DNA of 64,000 nucleotides from Emiliania huxleyi CCMP1516 (taxonomy: Eukaryota; Haptophyta; Isochrysidales; Noelaerhabdaceae), in the NCBI RefSeq assembly GCF_000372725.1, contig NW_005199478.1:31815-95814 (forward strand), written 5' to 3'. The notes under the pieces were generated by a model, which ran no database searches, was not told the origin of the DNA, and was given only the letters and a program-made list of their open reading frames with translations. Shown here piece after piece: positions 22,917-34,891 of the stretch (within the stretch, counting starts at the first letter, position 1; every line of letters begins with the position of its first letter). The position numbers and the translations under genes were made by a program.

Positions 22917-23495
22917 TTGAGGGAGTCGCGGAGGAGGAGGGATAACGGAGGTAACGTGCAGACAGGCCAGCAGCCAGTGGGACGAACGAGGGCCGCGACG
23001 GCAGCTCAAGCGGGAGGGAGCGGAGACAGTGGGCAGCGAGCGAAGTGGGTGAGACTGATGATGCTCCTTCGACTTAGGGAGCGGTTCAGCTGCTGGGCGG
23101 GCTTCAGGGTGGTGCTCACGCGAAAAGGAATCGACGCGATGTACAAAGCATACAAGAAGAGGAGAAAGAAGAGGGGAGAGGCGCCAGTGATGACGAAGCT
23201 GAAGCTAGTGCAGACGAGGGCAGGGCAGACCCGGGGACGGCGGAGTCGGACCAGACGGCATCGGCCGCCGAGGCCCGAGGGAACGTTGGGAAGAGGCACG
23301 AGGAGGGCGGCGACCTCCACCGACTATGGAGGACCCGTCACCAGACGACGCAGGGCAGACGACGGTGAGGCGGAGCAGTCGTGCAGGGCGAGACGAGGGA
23401 GGGAGCAGGACGTTGCGGAGATCAGCAGGAGGATGTACGAAGAGATTAGGAGCAGCAGGGACCCGAGGGACCATGTGGAAGACGGCTATTGCTAG
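22917..23495 (+). other. Purine-rich Arg/Lys/Glu-rich open frame, doubtful gene
   Basis: The frame is open but begins without ATG (first ATG near 23056). It encodes a strongly basic sequence (KAYKKRRKKRGEA and similar) produced by an A/G-rich plus strand. A comparable purine-rich frame lies at 53168-53671. After the stop come GGGGACCTG/GGGGACACATG motifs and a TTTATTTATTTATTTA run near 23760. This could be the 3' end of a degraded retroelement. No family recognised. Confidence 0.3.
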
Positions 23496-23845
23496 TCCCC
23501 CATCGGGAGGACGACCCCGGCTAGTCGCCGACCACACCCACAAAGAACCCTGCACAAAGATCGCAAGGGCGGGGACCTGTTCCTTTTTACCCATCTCACA
23601 GTAGAGGTGTCCGTTTTATTTCGTATTAGAGTACAGTAAGCTAGTCCGTAGTGGTCGGTGCAGCCACACACGAGGAGAGTCGAGAGATCCCTCACACCAA
23701 GATCGTGCAGGGCGGGGACACATGTCCCTAAATCCCAATCTGGTTTCAGAGTTTGACCGATTTATTTATTTATTTATTTACGAGGAGAGACGAAGAGACG
23801 CTGTGCTCGACCGAGCTGGGACCCAGCTGGCTCCGCCCTGCGTGG

Positions 23846-25359
23846 TCACAGTCGACTCGCCGGCCGGACAACCTCGCGTAGCCCGTCGAGCAGGCAGCGC
23901 AAGTCGTCCGGCGTGTTGTACAGGTGCGGCGAGACGCGAATCACACCGAGCCGCTCCGACACGAGCACCGGCCGAGGCTTGAGCGCGGCGAGCCGTCGGA
24001 CGAGCTCCGCAGCCGGCGGCATGCCGGCGCCCGTCCGGAGGCCGACGATGCCCGGCGCGTGGCGCGGCGGCACCTCGAAGCCAAGCGCCGCCGCCTGCGC
24101 CGAGGCGAGCCTCGTCACCCGCGCCGAGCCCTCGGCCACGTCTCGGCGAGCTCTCGGCTAGCTCTCCTCCCGGCCACCTCTTCTCGGCCCGCATCTCCTC
24201 GGCCGCCTCTCTCGGCCGCCTCTCGGCCGCATCTCTCGCCTGCGCTGCGACGAGGCTGGTCATCTCGCCGAGCCGCGCCGCGATCCGCCTCGTGGTCAGC
24301 TGCTGCGCGACGAGGCGCAGCGCCGCGACCAGCATGGGCATCACGATGTACGAAGGCCGGCCGCCGCCCTCGAGCCTCCTGGCGCCTGAGGAGTGGAGAA
24401 TGCAGTCGCTGCCGGTTCGGGCTCCCGGCCGCCGCCCTCGAGCCTCCTGGCGCCGGGCTGGAAGGCGGTCGGGTAGCCGCGCGGGCCCATCGGAAGGCAC
24501 TCCACATGCTGCGCGCCCTCTCTGTTCCGGTCGTGGTGGTCGAGCGGCCGCGCGCCCCGCCTTGAGGAGAAGAGAGTGCGACATGAAGCAAGAGGCGGGA
24601 GCAGGCCGCGCCTCCGGCCAAAGCCCGCCAGAACGAGGGCTCCGCGTAGCAGAGGCACGCCCCGTACGGGCCGAGCAGCCACTTGTGCACGCTGCACGCG
24701 ACAAAGCAGGCGCCGATCCTCGCCGGCTCGAGGGGCGCCGCCGCGCCGAGCCACTGCGTCGCGTCGACGACGAGCGGCACGCCGCGCGCGCTGCACGCCG
24801 CCCCGACCACCGCCAGGTCGACCACCGCGCCGTCGCACCAATGGCATGGCGGCAGCGCGGCCACGGCGACCGAACCGCTGTCGACTTGCGCGACGAGCGC
24901 ACTCGCCCAGTCGCCGTCGGCGGGGCGAGGGAGCGCGAGGAGCTCGCCGCCCTCGTCGTCGCACAGCGCCTGCCACTGCATCACGTTGGACGGGTTCTGG
25001 TCCTCGAGCACCAGCACCCGCCTCCGGCCCGCCGGCCTCGCCCGCATCGCGCCGCGCAAGTTGTGCGCCGCGACGCTCATCGCAAAGGAGCAGCTCGGGA
25101 GGACCGCCACGTCGCGGCTGGAGACGCCGCCGCCGAGCAGCTCGCCGAACAGTGTCCGCACCTCCTCCTTCTGAGCCTCGGTGTCGCCGATGTCCCACGG
25201 CGTCGCCGCCTTCCTGCGCACCGCCGCCTCTCCCGCCGCGAGGACGCAGGCGGGGAGCGGAGTGCGCGAGGCGGCGTTGATGTACGCGCACGTGCGGTCG
25301 AGCTCAGGCCAGAGTGAGGCGGCGTCGATCGGGGCGGCGTCGACCGAGGCTGCGGACAT
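23846..25359 (-). CDS. PLP-dependent class-V aminotransferase / epimerase-like enzyme
   Basis: Start ATG at 25357-25359; multi-exon. Exon 1 (25359 to about 24640) holds the PLP fold: INAASRTPLP, then LPSCSFAMSVAAHNL, VDATQWLG with the cofactor-ring Asp, and CSVHKWLLGPYG with the Schiff-base Lys. Exon 2 (about 24560-24454) encodes PLDHHDRNREG and GPRGYPTAFQPG. Exon 3 starts at 24385 (ARRLEGGGRPSYIVMPML). The C-terminal exon (about 24120-23846) encodes IVGLRTG and VIRVSPHLYNTPDDL, the family's small domain. The 68-nt intron 24386-24453 is GC-AG with a 30-bp exon duplication. The intron near 24130-24250 is full of CGGCCGAGAG-type repeats. The fold resembles isopenicillin-N-epimerase/kynureninase-like enzymes; the substrate cannot be told. 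Confidence 0.82.
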
Positions 25360-28300
25360 ATATGTGTATGTAACACAAAGCGTTAGTGAAAAAAGAAAAC
25401 CTTCTGCCCGCGTCCCTTCCAAAAGGAAGGCGAGCACGGCCACGTTTCCAGGTACACATGCGCAGGAGCCGCCTAAGCGACTCCTGCGAGCAGGGTAGCG
25501 AAGCACTATTCCATGCACTCTCCTAGGCACTCTCGGTAAAAAAAAATCTCTCTCTCTCTGATCGGCGAAAGTAGCGCGGACCTCCGCTGCCTACCGACGC
25601 CTTTCACGACCGAGCCGCGCGCCCTCGCGCGGCGTGTGAGCAGCCCGCACGCGCGCCTACTGGGGGACGCGCCGGGGAGTCGTGTGTGGACCGTTAAGAG
25701 AGCCGGTAAGGTCCGTTTGGCGGTGCCGATACCCTGGACGCGACCGGCATGATCGGCGAAAGTAGCGCGGTCCTCCGCCACCTACGGACGCCTTTGAAGG
25801 CCGACCCGCGCTCCATCGCGCGGGTCGTGAGCATCCCGTACCCGAACCTACTCGGGGCGCCGCCGCGACGGCCTGGATGGCACGTATTTTTGGCCGGTGG
25901 TGCCTCTGTCCGAGTCGGCGGCGGCAGCGGCGTGGTCCACGCACTGCTCGCAAGTAAAGCGTCTTCACAGGTCGGCAGATACGCCTCACCTTCAAAAAGG
26001 TGGCTGCCTACCCCAAAGCCCAGCCCGGTGCATCGATTTCTCTTGACGATTTCACTTTAAAACGCTGGTGCAGATGGGGTTTTCTCTATAGAAGTCGGAG
26101 CCTTGCGTCCAAGGAGAGGCAGCGTGCGGCTCCGTGGACTCGGCCATCACCCGCGGGTGAGAGGGCGATAGGAAGCACTCCCGCCCTCTGAGGCGGCCGT
26201 CCGAGTCGGGGAGGCAAACACACAGCCATCCTCGCGGGTGTGGGCGGCCTTATCGGCCCGCTATACTAACCCTTAAGTCGGCCCTTCCTCGGGTCGGCTT
26301 CGGAGGCCCCGCAGCCCTAGCCGGAGCTAAGGGGCCCGGCTTTCTCGGCGCTAACCCTAGGGGAAATCGCTCCGGAATAGGGTTCCCGGCACCATCGGGC
26401 GGCGCCACACGGATGGAGGGAGTCGGGTTTGCCATCGGCGGGCCGTGAGGGCGCTGAGAACTGAAGGCTGAGTTTTCGCTCCCACTTTCGATGTGTCGGA
26501 GTATGCGAGGACGGCCCGTTCTGCCCGTTCTCGGGCTAGTCAGCAGATCTAGCGCAGAGAGGGCGATGAGGCGGAGGCACGCCGCAGCGGCAGGTGCAAA
26601 GAATTGGTATGAACAAGCGTATCAGCCGCTATACACACGAAGTTGTCACGGCTACCCTTTGAGTCGGTGTTCGTCTCAGTGGCGAAAATCGGTCTACCGC
26701 CGCCACGCGATTGCGCGCGCGCGAGGGCTACTCGAGACAAGCTTGATGGCCTCCGCCGCTCCTCGTAGTCTGATCCGCCTCTCCTCTAGCGCGGAGGGCC
26801 TCATCTCGCCGGGGAGAAGTGCGGTGATCCGCCTACCGCCTTAGGCACTTGAACGGCGTCACGGTGAAGGCGGGCTCGGCCGCTGCCTCCCAACGCCTTC
26901 GAAGGCCGAGCCGCGCGCTCTCGCGCGGGTTGTGAGCCGCAGGCACGCGCGCCTGCTCGGGGACGCGCCGGGGAGTCGTGTGTGGACCGTTAAGAGAGCC
27001 GGGAAGGTCCGTTTGACGGTGCCGATACCTTGGACGCGACCGGCATGATCGGCGAAAGTAGCGCGGTCCTCCGCTGCCTACCGACGCCTTCCACGGCCGA
27101 GCCGCGCGCCCTCGCGCGGCGTGTGAGCCGCAGGCACGCGCGTCTGCTCGGGGACGCGCCGGGGAGTCGTGTGTGGACCGTTAAGAGAGCCGGGAAGGTC
27201 CGTTTGGCGGTGCCGATACCTTGGACGCGACCGGCATGATCGGCGAAAGTAGCGCGGACCTCCGCTGCCTACCGACGCCTTTCACGACCGAGCCGCGCGC
27301 CCTCGCGCGGCGTGTGAGCAGCCCGCACGCGCGCCTACTGGGGGACGCGCCGGGGAGTCGTGTGTGGACCGTTAAGAGAGCCGGTAAGGTCCGTTTGGCG
27401 GTGCCGATACCCTGGACGCGACCGGCATGATCGGCGAAAGTAGCGCGGTCCTCCGCCACCTACGGACGCCTTTGAAGGCCGACCCGCGCTCCATCGCGCG
27501 GGTCGTGAGCATCCCGTACCCGAACCTACTCGGGGCGCCGCCGCGACGGCCTGGATGGCACGTATTTTTGGCCGGTGGTGCCTCTGTCCGAGTCGGCGGC
27601 GGCAGCGGCGTGGTCCACGCACTGCTCGCAAGTAAAGCGTCTTCACAGGTCGGCAGATACGCCTCACCTTCAAAAAGGTGGCTGCCTACCCCAAAGCCCA
27701 GCCCGGTGCATCGATTTCTCTTGACGATTTCACTTTAAAACGCTGGTGCAGATGGGGTTTTCTCTATAGAAGTCGGAGCCTTGCGTCCAAGGAGAGGCAG
27801 CGTGCGGCTCCGTGGACTCGGCCATCACCCGCGGGTGAGAGGGCGATAGGAAGCACTCCCGCCCTCTGAGGCGGCCGTCCGAGTCGGGGAGGCAAACACA
27901 CAGCCATCCTCGCGGGTGTGGGCGGCCTTATCGGCCCGCTATACTAACCCTTAAGTCGGCCCTTCCTCGGGTCGGCTTCGGAGGCCCCGCAGCCCTAGCC
28001 GGAGCTAAGGGGCCCGGCTTTCTCGGCGCTAACCCTAGGGGAAATCGCTCCGGAATAGGGTTCCCGGCACCATCGGGCGGCGCCACACGGATGGAGGGAG
28101 TCGGGTTTGCCATCGGCGGGCCGTGAGGGCGCTGAGAACTGAAGGCTGAGTTTTCGCTCCCACTTTCGATGTGTCGGAGTATGCGAGGACGGCCCGTTCT
28201 GCCCGTTCTCGGGCTAGTCAGCAGATCTAGCGCAGAGAGGGCGATGAGGCGGAGGCACGCCGCAGCGGCAGGTGCAAAGAATTGGTATGAACAAGCGTAT

Positions 28301-28905
28301 CAGCCGCTATACACACGAAGTTGTCACGGCTACCCTTTGAGTCGGTGTTCGTCTCAGTGGCGAAAATCGGTCTACCGCCGCCACGCGATTGCGCGCGCGC
28401 GAGGGCTACTCGAGACAAGCTTGATGGCCTCCGCCGCTCCTCGTAGTCTGATCCGCCTCTCCTCTAGCGCGGAGGGCCTCATCTCGCCGGGGAGAAGTGC
28501 GGTGATCCGCCTACCGCCTTAGGCACTTGAACGGCGTCACGGTGAAGGCGGGCTCGGCCGCTGCCTCCCAACGCCTTCGAAGGCCGAGCCGCGCGCTCTC
28601 GCGCGGGTTGTGAGCCGCAGGCACGCGCGCCTGCTCGGGGACGCGCCGGGGAGTCGTGTGTGGACCGTTAAGAGAGCCGGGAAGGTCCGTTTGACGGTGC
28701 CGATACCTGGACGCGACCGGCATGATCGGCGAAAGTAGCGCGGTCCTCCGCCACCTACGGACGCCTTTGAAGGCCGACCCGCGCTCCATCGCGCGGGTCG
28801 TGAGCATCCCGTACCCGAACCTACTCGGGGCGCCGCCGCGACGGCCTGGATGGCACGTATTTTTGGCCGGTGGTGCCTCTGTCCGAGTCGGCGGCGGCAG
28901 CGGCG

Positions 28906-29655
28906 ATGAGGCCGCGGCGCAAGGGCGGAGCAGAACCGCCGCAGCGGCCTGCGGCTGCGCCGCGCGCCCGCGCGCGGAGGAGGGGCGTGTGTGAGTCAGT
29001 GCTACGCGGTGCCGCCCTTGGAGAGGCGAGAGAAGCCGGTGTGGCAGGCAGGTTTAGCTTTGTCGGGCGGCGCGAGCCGCCTCGCCGCACGCGGCCCAAA
29101 TCAAGACACCACACCAGCTGCGCTGGCAGCGGGCGCTGGTCGTCTGGCAGGCAAAGGGGCGGCTAAACGGCATGGCCCGGATCGCGTGCGCCAGGCCCCG
29201 CGCGCAGAGGGCGGCTCTCTGAGCTCAGGGGACACAGAGCTCGGCAGCAGCTGTGAGCTCTCAAAAGTCGCTGTTCACACTGGCGACACCGGTTTCTTCT
29301 TCTATATCTTCATGAACCGCTGGGGGAGGAATAATTTCGTGCCCAGACCGCCGTACTGGCACGGTAGGATCGAGATCCGCGAGCGAGAGATGGAATTGGA
29401 GCCCTGGTGCGACGGGTTAGGTGAGCTACCATCACTGTCTTAGTGCGCGCGCCCCGCATGGTCCGACACATCTAAAGTGGAAGGGTGGGGTAGGGGAGAA
29501 GTACTCTTGAGGGAAACATTGGACCGTCAGGCCCCGGGGACTGGCCAGCCCGACTAACACAACCTTCAGGAACACCATTTTGCGGTCCTGAGCGGCCGTC
29601 TCGGAGCAGAAGCTTCCCTGCCTCCTTAGCCATGTTGCGGTGCCCTCGCGCCATC
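28906..29655. repeat. 750-bp optional module of the array, copy 1
   Basis: Inserted between GGCAGCGGCG and TGGTCCACGC, which are adjacent in the first two units (25932/25933 and 27610/27611). It holds a plus-strand frame of about 150 codons that starts with GTG rather than ATG (peptide TGFFFYIFMNRWGRNNFVPR). The frame is intact in all copies, but no family is recognised. Confidence 0.8.
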
Positions 29656-31333
29656 TGGTCCACGCACTGCTCGCAAGTAAAGCGTCTTCACAGGTCGGCA
29701 GATACGCCTCACCTTCAAAAAGGTGGCTGCCTACCCCAAAGCCCAGCCCGGTGCATCGATTTCTCTTGACGATTTCACTTTAAAACGCTGGTGCAGATGG
29801 GGTTTTCTCTATAGAAGTCGGAGCCTTGCGTCCAAGGAGAGGCAGCGTGCGGCTCCGTGGACTCGGCCATCACCCGCGGGTGAGAGGGCGATAGGAAGCA
29901 CTCCCGCCCTCTGAGGCGGCCGTCCGAGTCGGGGAGGCAAACACACAGCCATCCTCGCGGGTGTGGGCGGCCTTATCGGCCCGCTATACTAACCCTTAAG
30001 TCGGCCCTTCCTCGGGTCGGCTTCGGAGGCCCCGCAGCCCTAGCCGGAGCTAAGGGGCCCGGCTTTCTCGGCGCTAACCCTAGGGGAAATCGCTCCGGAA
30101 TAGGGTTCCCGGCACCATCGGGCGGCGCCACACGGATGGAGGGAGTCGGGTTTGCCATCGGCGGGCCGTGAGGGCGCTGAGAACTGAAGGCTGAGTTTTC
30201 GCTCCCACTTTCGATGTGTCGGAGTATGCGAGGACGGCCCGTTCTGCCCGTTCTCGGGCTAGTCAGCAGATCTAGCGCAGAGAGGGCGATGAGGCGGAGG
30301 CACGCCGCAGCGGCAGGTGCAAAGAATTGGTATGAACAAGCGTATCAGCCGCTATACACACGAAGTTGTCACGGCTACCCTTTGAGTCGGTGTTCGTCTC
30401 GGTGGCGAAAATCGGTCTACCGCCGCCACGCGATTGCGCGCGCGCGAGGGCTACTCGAGACAAGCTTGATGGCCTCCGCCGCTCCTCGTAGTCTGATCCG
30501 CCTCTCCTCTAGCGCGGAGGGCCTCATCTCGCCGGGGAGAAGTGCGGTGATCCGCCTACCGCCTTAGGCACTTGAACGGCGTCACGGTGAAGGCGGGCTC
30601 GGCCGCTGCCTCCCAACGCCTTCGAAGGCCGAGCCGCGCGCTCTCGCGCGGGTTGTGAGCCGCAGGCACGCGCGCCTGCTCGGGGACGCGCCGGGGAGTC
30701 GTGTGTGGACCGTTAAGAGAGCCGGGAAGGTCCGTTTGACGGTGCCGATACCTTGGACGCGACCGGCATGATCGGCGAAAGTAGCGCGGTCCTCCGCTGC
30801 CTACCGACGCCTTCCACGGCCGAGCCGCGCGCCCTCGCGCGGCGTGTGAGCCGCAGGCACGCGCGTCTGCTCGGGGACGCGCCGGGGAGTCGTGTGTGGA
30901 CCGTTAAGAGAGCCGGGAAGGTCCGTTTGGCGGTGCCGATACCTTGGACGCGACCGGCATGATCGGCGAAAGTAGCGCGGACCTCCGCTGCCTACCGACG
31001 CCTTTCACGACCGAGCCGCGCGCCCTCGCGCGGCGTGTGAGCAGCCCGCACGCGCGCCTACTGGGGGACGCGCCGGGGAGTCGTGTGTGGACCGTTAAGA
31101 GAGCCGGTAAGGTCCGTTTGGCGGTGCCGATACCCTGGACGCGACCGGCATGATCGGCGAAAGTAGCGCGGTCCTCCGCCACCTACGGACGCCTTTGAAG
31201 GCCGACCCGCGCTCCATCGCGCGGGTTGTGAGCATCCCGTACCCGAACCTACTCGGGGCGCCGCCGCGACGGCCTGGATGGCACGTATTTTTGGCCGGTG
31301 GTGCCTCTGTCCGAGTCGGCGGCGGCAGCGGCG

Positions 31334-32083
31334 ATGAGGCCGCGGCGCAAGGGCGGAGCAGAACCGCCGCAGCGGCCTGCGGCTGCGCCGCGCGCCCGCG
31401 CGCGGAGGAGGGGCGTGTGTGAGTCAGTGCTACGCGGTGCCGCCCTTGGAGAGGCGAGAGAAGCCGGTGTGGCAGGCAGGTTTAGCTTTGTCGGGCGGCG
31501 CGAGCCGCCTCGCCGCACGCGGCCCAAATCAAGACACCACACCAGCTGCGCTGGCAGCGGGCGCTGGTCGTCTGGCAGGCAAAGGGGCGGCTAAACGGCA
31601 TGGCCCGGATCGCGTGCGCCAGGCCCCGCGCGCAGAGGGCGGCTCTCTGAGCTCAGGGGACACAGAGCTCGGCAGCAGCTGTGAGCTCTCAAAAGTCGCT
31701 GTTCACACTGGCGACACCGGTTTCTTCTTCTATATCTTCATGAACCGCTGGGGGAGGAATAATTTCGTGCCCAGACCGCCGTACTGGCACGGTAGGATCG
31801 AGATCCGCGAGCGAGAGATGGAATTGGAGCCCTGGTGCGACGGGTTAGGTGAGCTACCATCACTGTCTTAGTGCGCGCGCCCCGCATGGTCCGACACATC
31901 TAAAGTGGAAGGGTGGGGTAGGGGAGAAGTACTCTTGAGGGAAACATTGGACCGTCAGGCCCCGGGGACTGGCCAGCCCGACTAACACAACCTTCAGGAA
32001 CACCATTTTGCGGTCCTGAGCGGCCGTCTCGGAGCAGAAGCTTCCCTGCCTCCTTAGCCATGTTGCGGTGCCCTCGCGCCATC
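31334..32083. repeat. 750-bp optional module, copy 2
   Basis: Same module at the same junction as 28906-29655, same length and essentially the same sequence. Confidence 0.8.
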
Positions 32084-33570
32084 TGGTCCACGCACTGCTC
32101 GCAAGTAAAGCGTCTTCACAGGTCGGCAGATACGCCTCACCTTCAAAAAGGTGGCTGCCTACCCCAAAGCCCAGCCCGGTGCATCGATTTCTCTTGACGA
32201 TTTCACTTTAAAACGCTGGTGCAGATGGGGTTTTCTCTATAGAAGTCGGAGCCTTGCGTCCAAGGAGAGGCAGCGTGCGGCTCCGTGGACTCGGCCATCA
32301 CCCGCGGGTGAGAGGGCGATAGGAAGCACTCCCGCCCTCTGAGGCGGCCGTCCGAGTCGGGGAGGCAAACACACAGCCATCCTCGCGGGTGTGGGCGGCC
32401 TTATCGGCCCGCTATACTAACCCTTAAGTCGGCCCTTCCTCGGGTCGGCTTCGGAGGCCCCGCAGCCCTAGCCGGAGCTAAGGGGCCCGGCTTTCTCGGC
32501 GCTAACCCTAGGGGAAATCGCTCCGGAATAGGGTTCCCGGCACCATCGGGCGGCGCCACACGGATGGAGGGAGTCGGGTTTGCCATCGGCGGGCCGTGAG
32601 GGCGCTGAGAACTGAAGGCTGAGTTTTCGCTCCCACTTTCGATGTGTCGGAGTATGCGAGGACGGCCCGTTCTGCCCGTTCTCGGGCTAGTCAGCAGATC
32701 TAGCGCAGAGAGGGCGATGAGGCGGAGGCACGCCGCAGCGGCAGGTGCAAAGAATTGGTATGAACAAGCGTATCAGCCGCTATACACACGAAGTTGTCAC
32801 GGCTACCCTTTGAGTCGGTGTTCGTCTCGGTGGCGAAAATCGGTCTACCGCCGCCACGCGATTGCGCGCGCGCGAGGGCTACTCGAGACAAGCTTGATGG
32901 CCTCCGCCGCTCCTCGTAGTCTGATCCGCCTCTCCTCTAGCGCGGAGGGCCTCATCTCGCCGGGGAGAAGTGCGGTGATCCGCCTACCGCCTTAGGCACT
33001 TGAACGGCGTCACGGTGAAGGCGGGCTCGGCCGCTGCCTCCCAACGCCTTCGAAGGCCGAGCCGCGCGCCCTCGCGCGGGTTGTGAGCCGCAGGCACGCG
33101 CGCCTGCTCGGGGACGCGCCGGGGAGTCGTGTGTGGACCGTTAAGAGAGCCGGGAAGGTCCGTTTGACGGTGCCGATACCTTGGACGCGACCGGCATGAT
33201 CGGCGAAAGTAGCGCGGTCCTCCGCTGCCTACCGACGCCTTTCACGACCGAGCCGCGCGCCCTCGCGCGGCGTGTGAGCAGCCCGCACGCGCGCCTACTG
33301 GGGGACGCGCCGGGGAGTCGTGTGTGGACCGTTAAGAGAGCCGGTAAGGTCCGTTTGGCGGTGCCGATACCCTGGACGCGACCGGCATGATCGGCGAAAG
33401 TAGCGCGGTCCTCCGCCACCTACGGACGCCTTTGAAGGCCGACCCGCGCTCCATCGCGCGGGTTGTGAGCATCCCGTACCCGAACCTACTCGGGGCGCCG
33501 CCGCGACGGCCTGGAAGGCACGTATTTGTGGCCGGTGGTGCCTCTGTCCGAGTCGGCGGCGGCAGCGGCG

Positions 33571-34320
33571 ATGAGGCCGCGGCGCAAGGGCGGAGCAGAA
33601 CCGCCGCAGCGGCCTGCGGCTGCGCCGCGCGCCCGCGCGCGGAGGAGGGGCGTGTGTGAGTCAGTGCTACGCGGTGCCGCCCTTGGAGAGGCGAGAGAAG
33701 CCGGTGTGGCAGGCAGGTTTAGCTTTGTCGGGCGGCGCGAGCCGCCTCGCCGCACGCGGCCCAAATCAAGACACCACACCAGCTGCGCTGGCAGCGGGCG
33801 CTGGTCGTCTGGCAGGCAAAGGGGCGGCTAAACGGCATGGCCCGGATCGCGTGCGCCAGGCCCCGCGCGCAGAGGGCGGCTCTCTGAGCTCAGGGGACAC
33901 AGAGCTCGGCAGCAGCTGTGAGCTCTCAAAAGTCGCTGTTCACACTGGCGACACCGGTTTCTTCTTCTATATCTTCATGAACCGCTGGGGGAGGAATAAT
34001 TTCGTGCCCAGACCGCCGTACTGGCACGGTAGGATCGAGATCCGCGAGCGAGAGATGGAATTGGAGCCCTGGTGCGACGGGTTAGGTGAGCTACCATCAC
34101 TGTCTTAGTGCGCGCGCCCCGCATGGTCCGACACATCTAAAGTGGAAGGGTGGGGTAGGGGAGAAGTACTCTTGAGGGAAACATTGGACCGTCAGGCCCC
34201 GGGGACTGGCCAGCCCGACTAACACAACCTTCAGGAACACCATTTTGCGGTCCTGAGCGGCCGTCTCGGAGCAGAAGCTTCCCTGCCTCCTTAGCCATGT
34301 TGCGGTGCCCTCGCGCCATC
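33571..34320. repeat. 750-bp optional module, copy 3
   Basis: Same module at the same junction, again 750 bp. The adjoining subrepeat carries two substitutions (AAGGCACGTATTTGTGG instead of ATGGCACGTATTTTTGG), marking this as a separate older copy. Confidence 0.8.
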
Positions 34321-34891
34321 TGGTCCACGCACTGCTCGCAAGTAAAGCGTCTTCACAGGTCGGCAGATACGCCTCACCTTCAAAAAGGTGGCTGCCTACC
34401 CCAAAGCCCAGCCCGGTGCATCGATTTCTCTTGACGATTTCACTTTAAAACGCTGGTGCAGATGGGGTTTTCTCTATAGAAGTCGGAGCCTTGCGTCCAA
34501 GGAGAGGCAGCGTGCGGCTCCGTGGACTCGGCCATCACCCGCGGGTGAGAGGGCGATAGGAAGCACTCCCGCCCTCTGAGGCGGCCGTCCGAGTCGGGGA
34601 GGCAAACACACAGCCATCCTCGCGGGTGTGGGCGGCCTTATCGGCCCGCTATACTAACCCTTAAGTCGGCCCTTCCTCGGGTCGGCTTCGGAGGCCCCGC
34701 AGCCCTAGCCGGAGCTAAGGGGCCCGGCTTTCTCGGCGCTAACCCTAGGGGAAATCGCTCCGGAATAGGGTTCCCGGCACCATCGGGCGGCGCCACACGG
34801 ATGGAGGGAGTCGGGTTTGCCATCGGCGGGCCGTGAGGGCGCTGAGAACTGAAGGCTGAGTTTTCGCTCCCACTTTCGATGTGTCGGAGTA

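Larger units (their letters stand above)
25557..34891. repeat. Long tandem array of about five composite units
   Basis: Each unit has a body of about 910 bp (starting TGGTCCACGCACTGCTCGCA at 25933, 27611, 29656, 32084 and 34321), a variable number of 191-bp subrepeats (CATGATCGGCGAAAGTAGCG at about 25748, 27044, 27235, 27426, 28721 and on), and in three units a 750-bp extra module. Spacings between bodies are 1678, 2045, 2428 and 2237 bp. Bodies differ by only a few bases. The array starts in a truncated subrepeat at 25557 and is cut at 34891 by the next element. Short frames inside (for instance the 117-codon one starting in each body) recur only because the DNA recurs; no known domain is seen. 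Possibly a satellite or subtelomeric block. Confidence 0.88.

Noticed and set aside
28991..29443. The 150-codon frame in each 750-bp module as a gene
   Set aside because: It starts with GTG, has no recognised domain, and is identical only because the DNA repeats. Kept as a note, not as a CDS.
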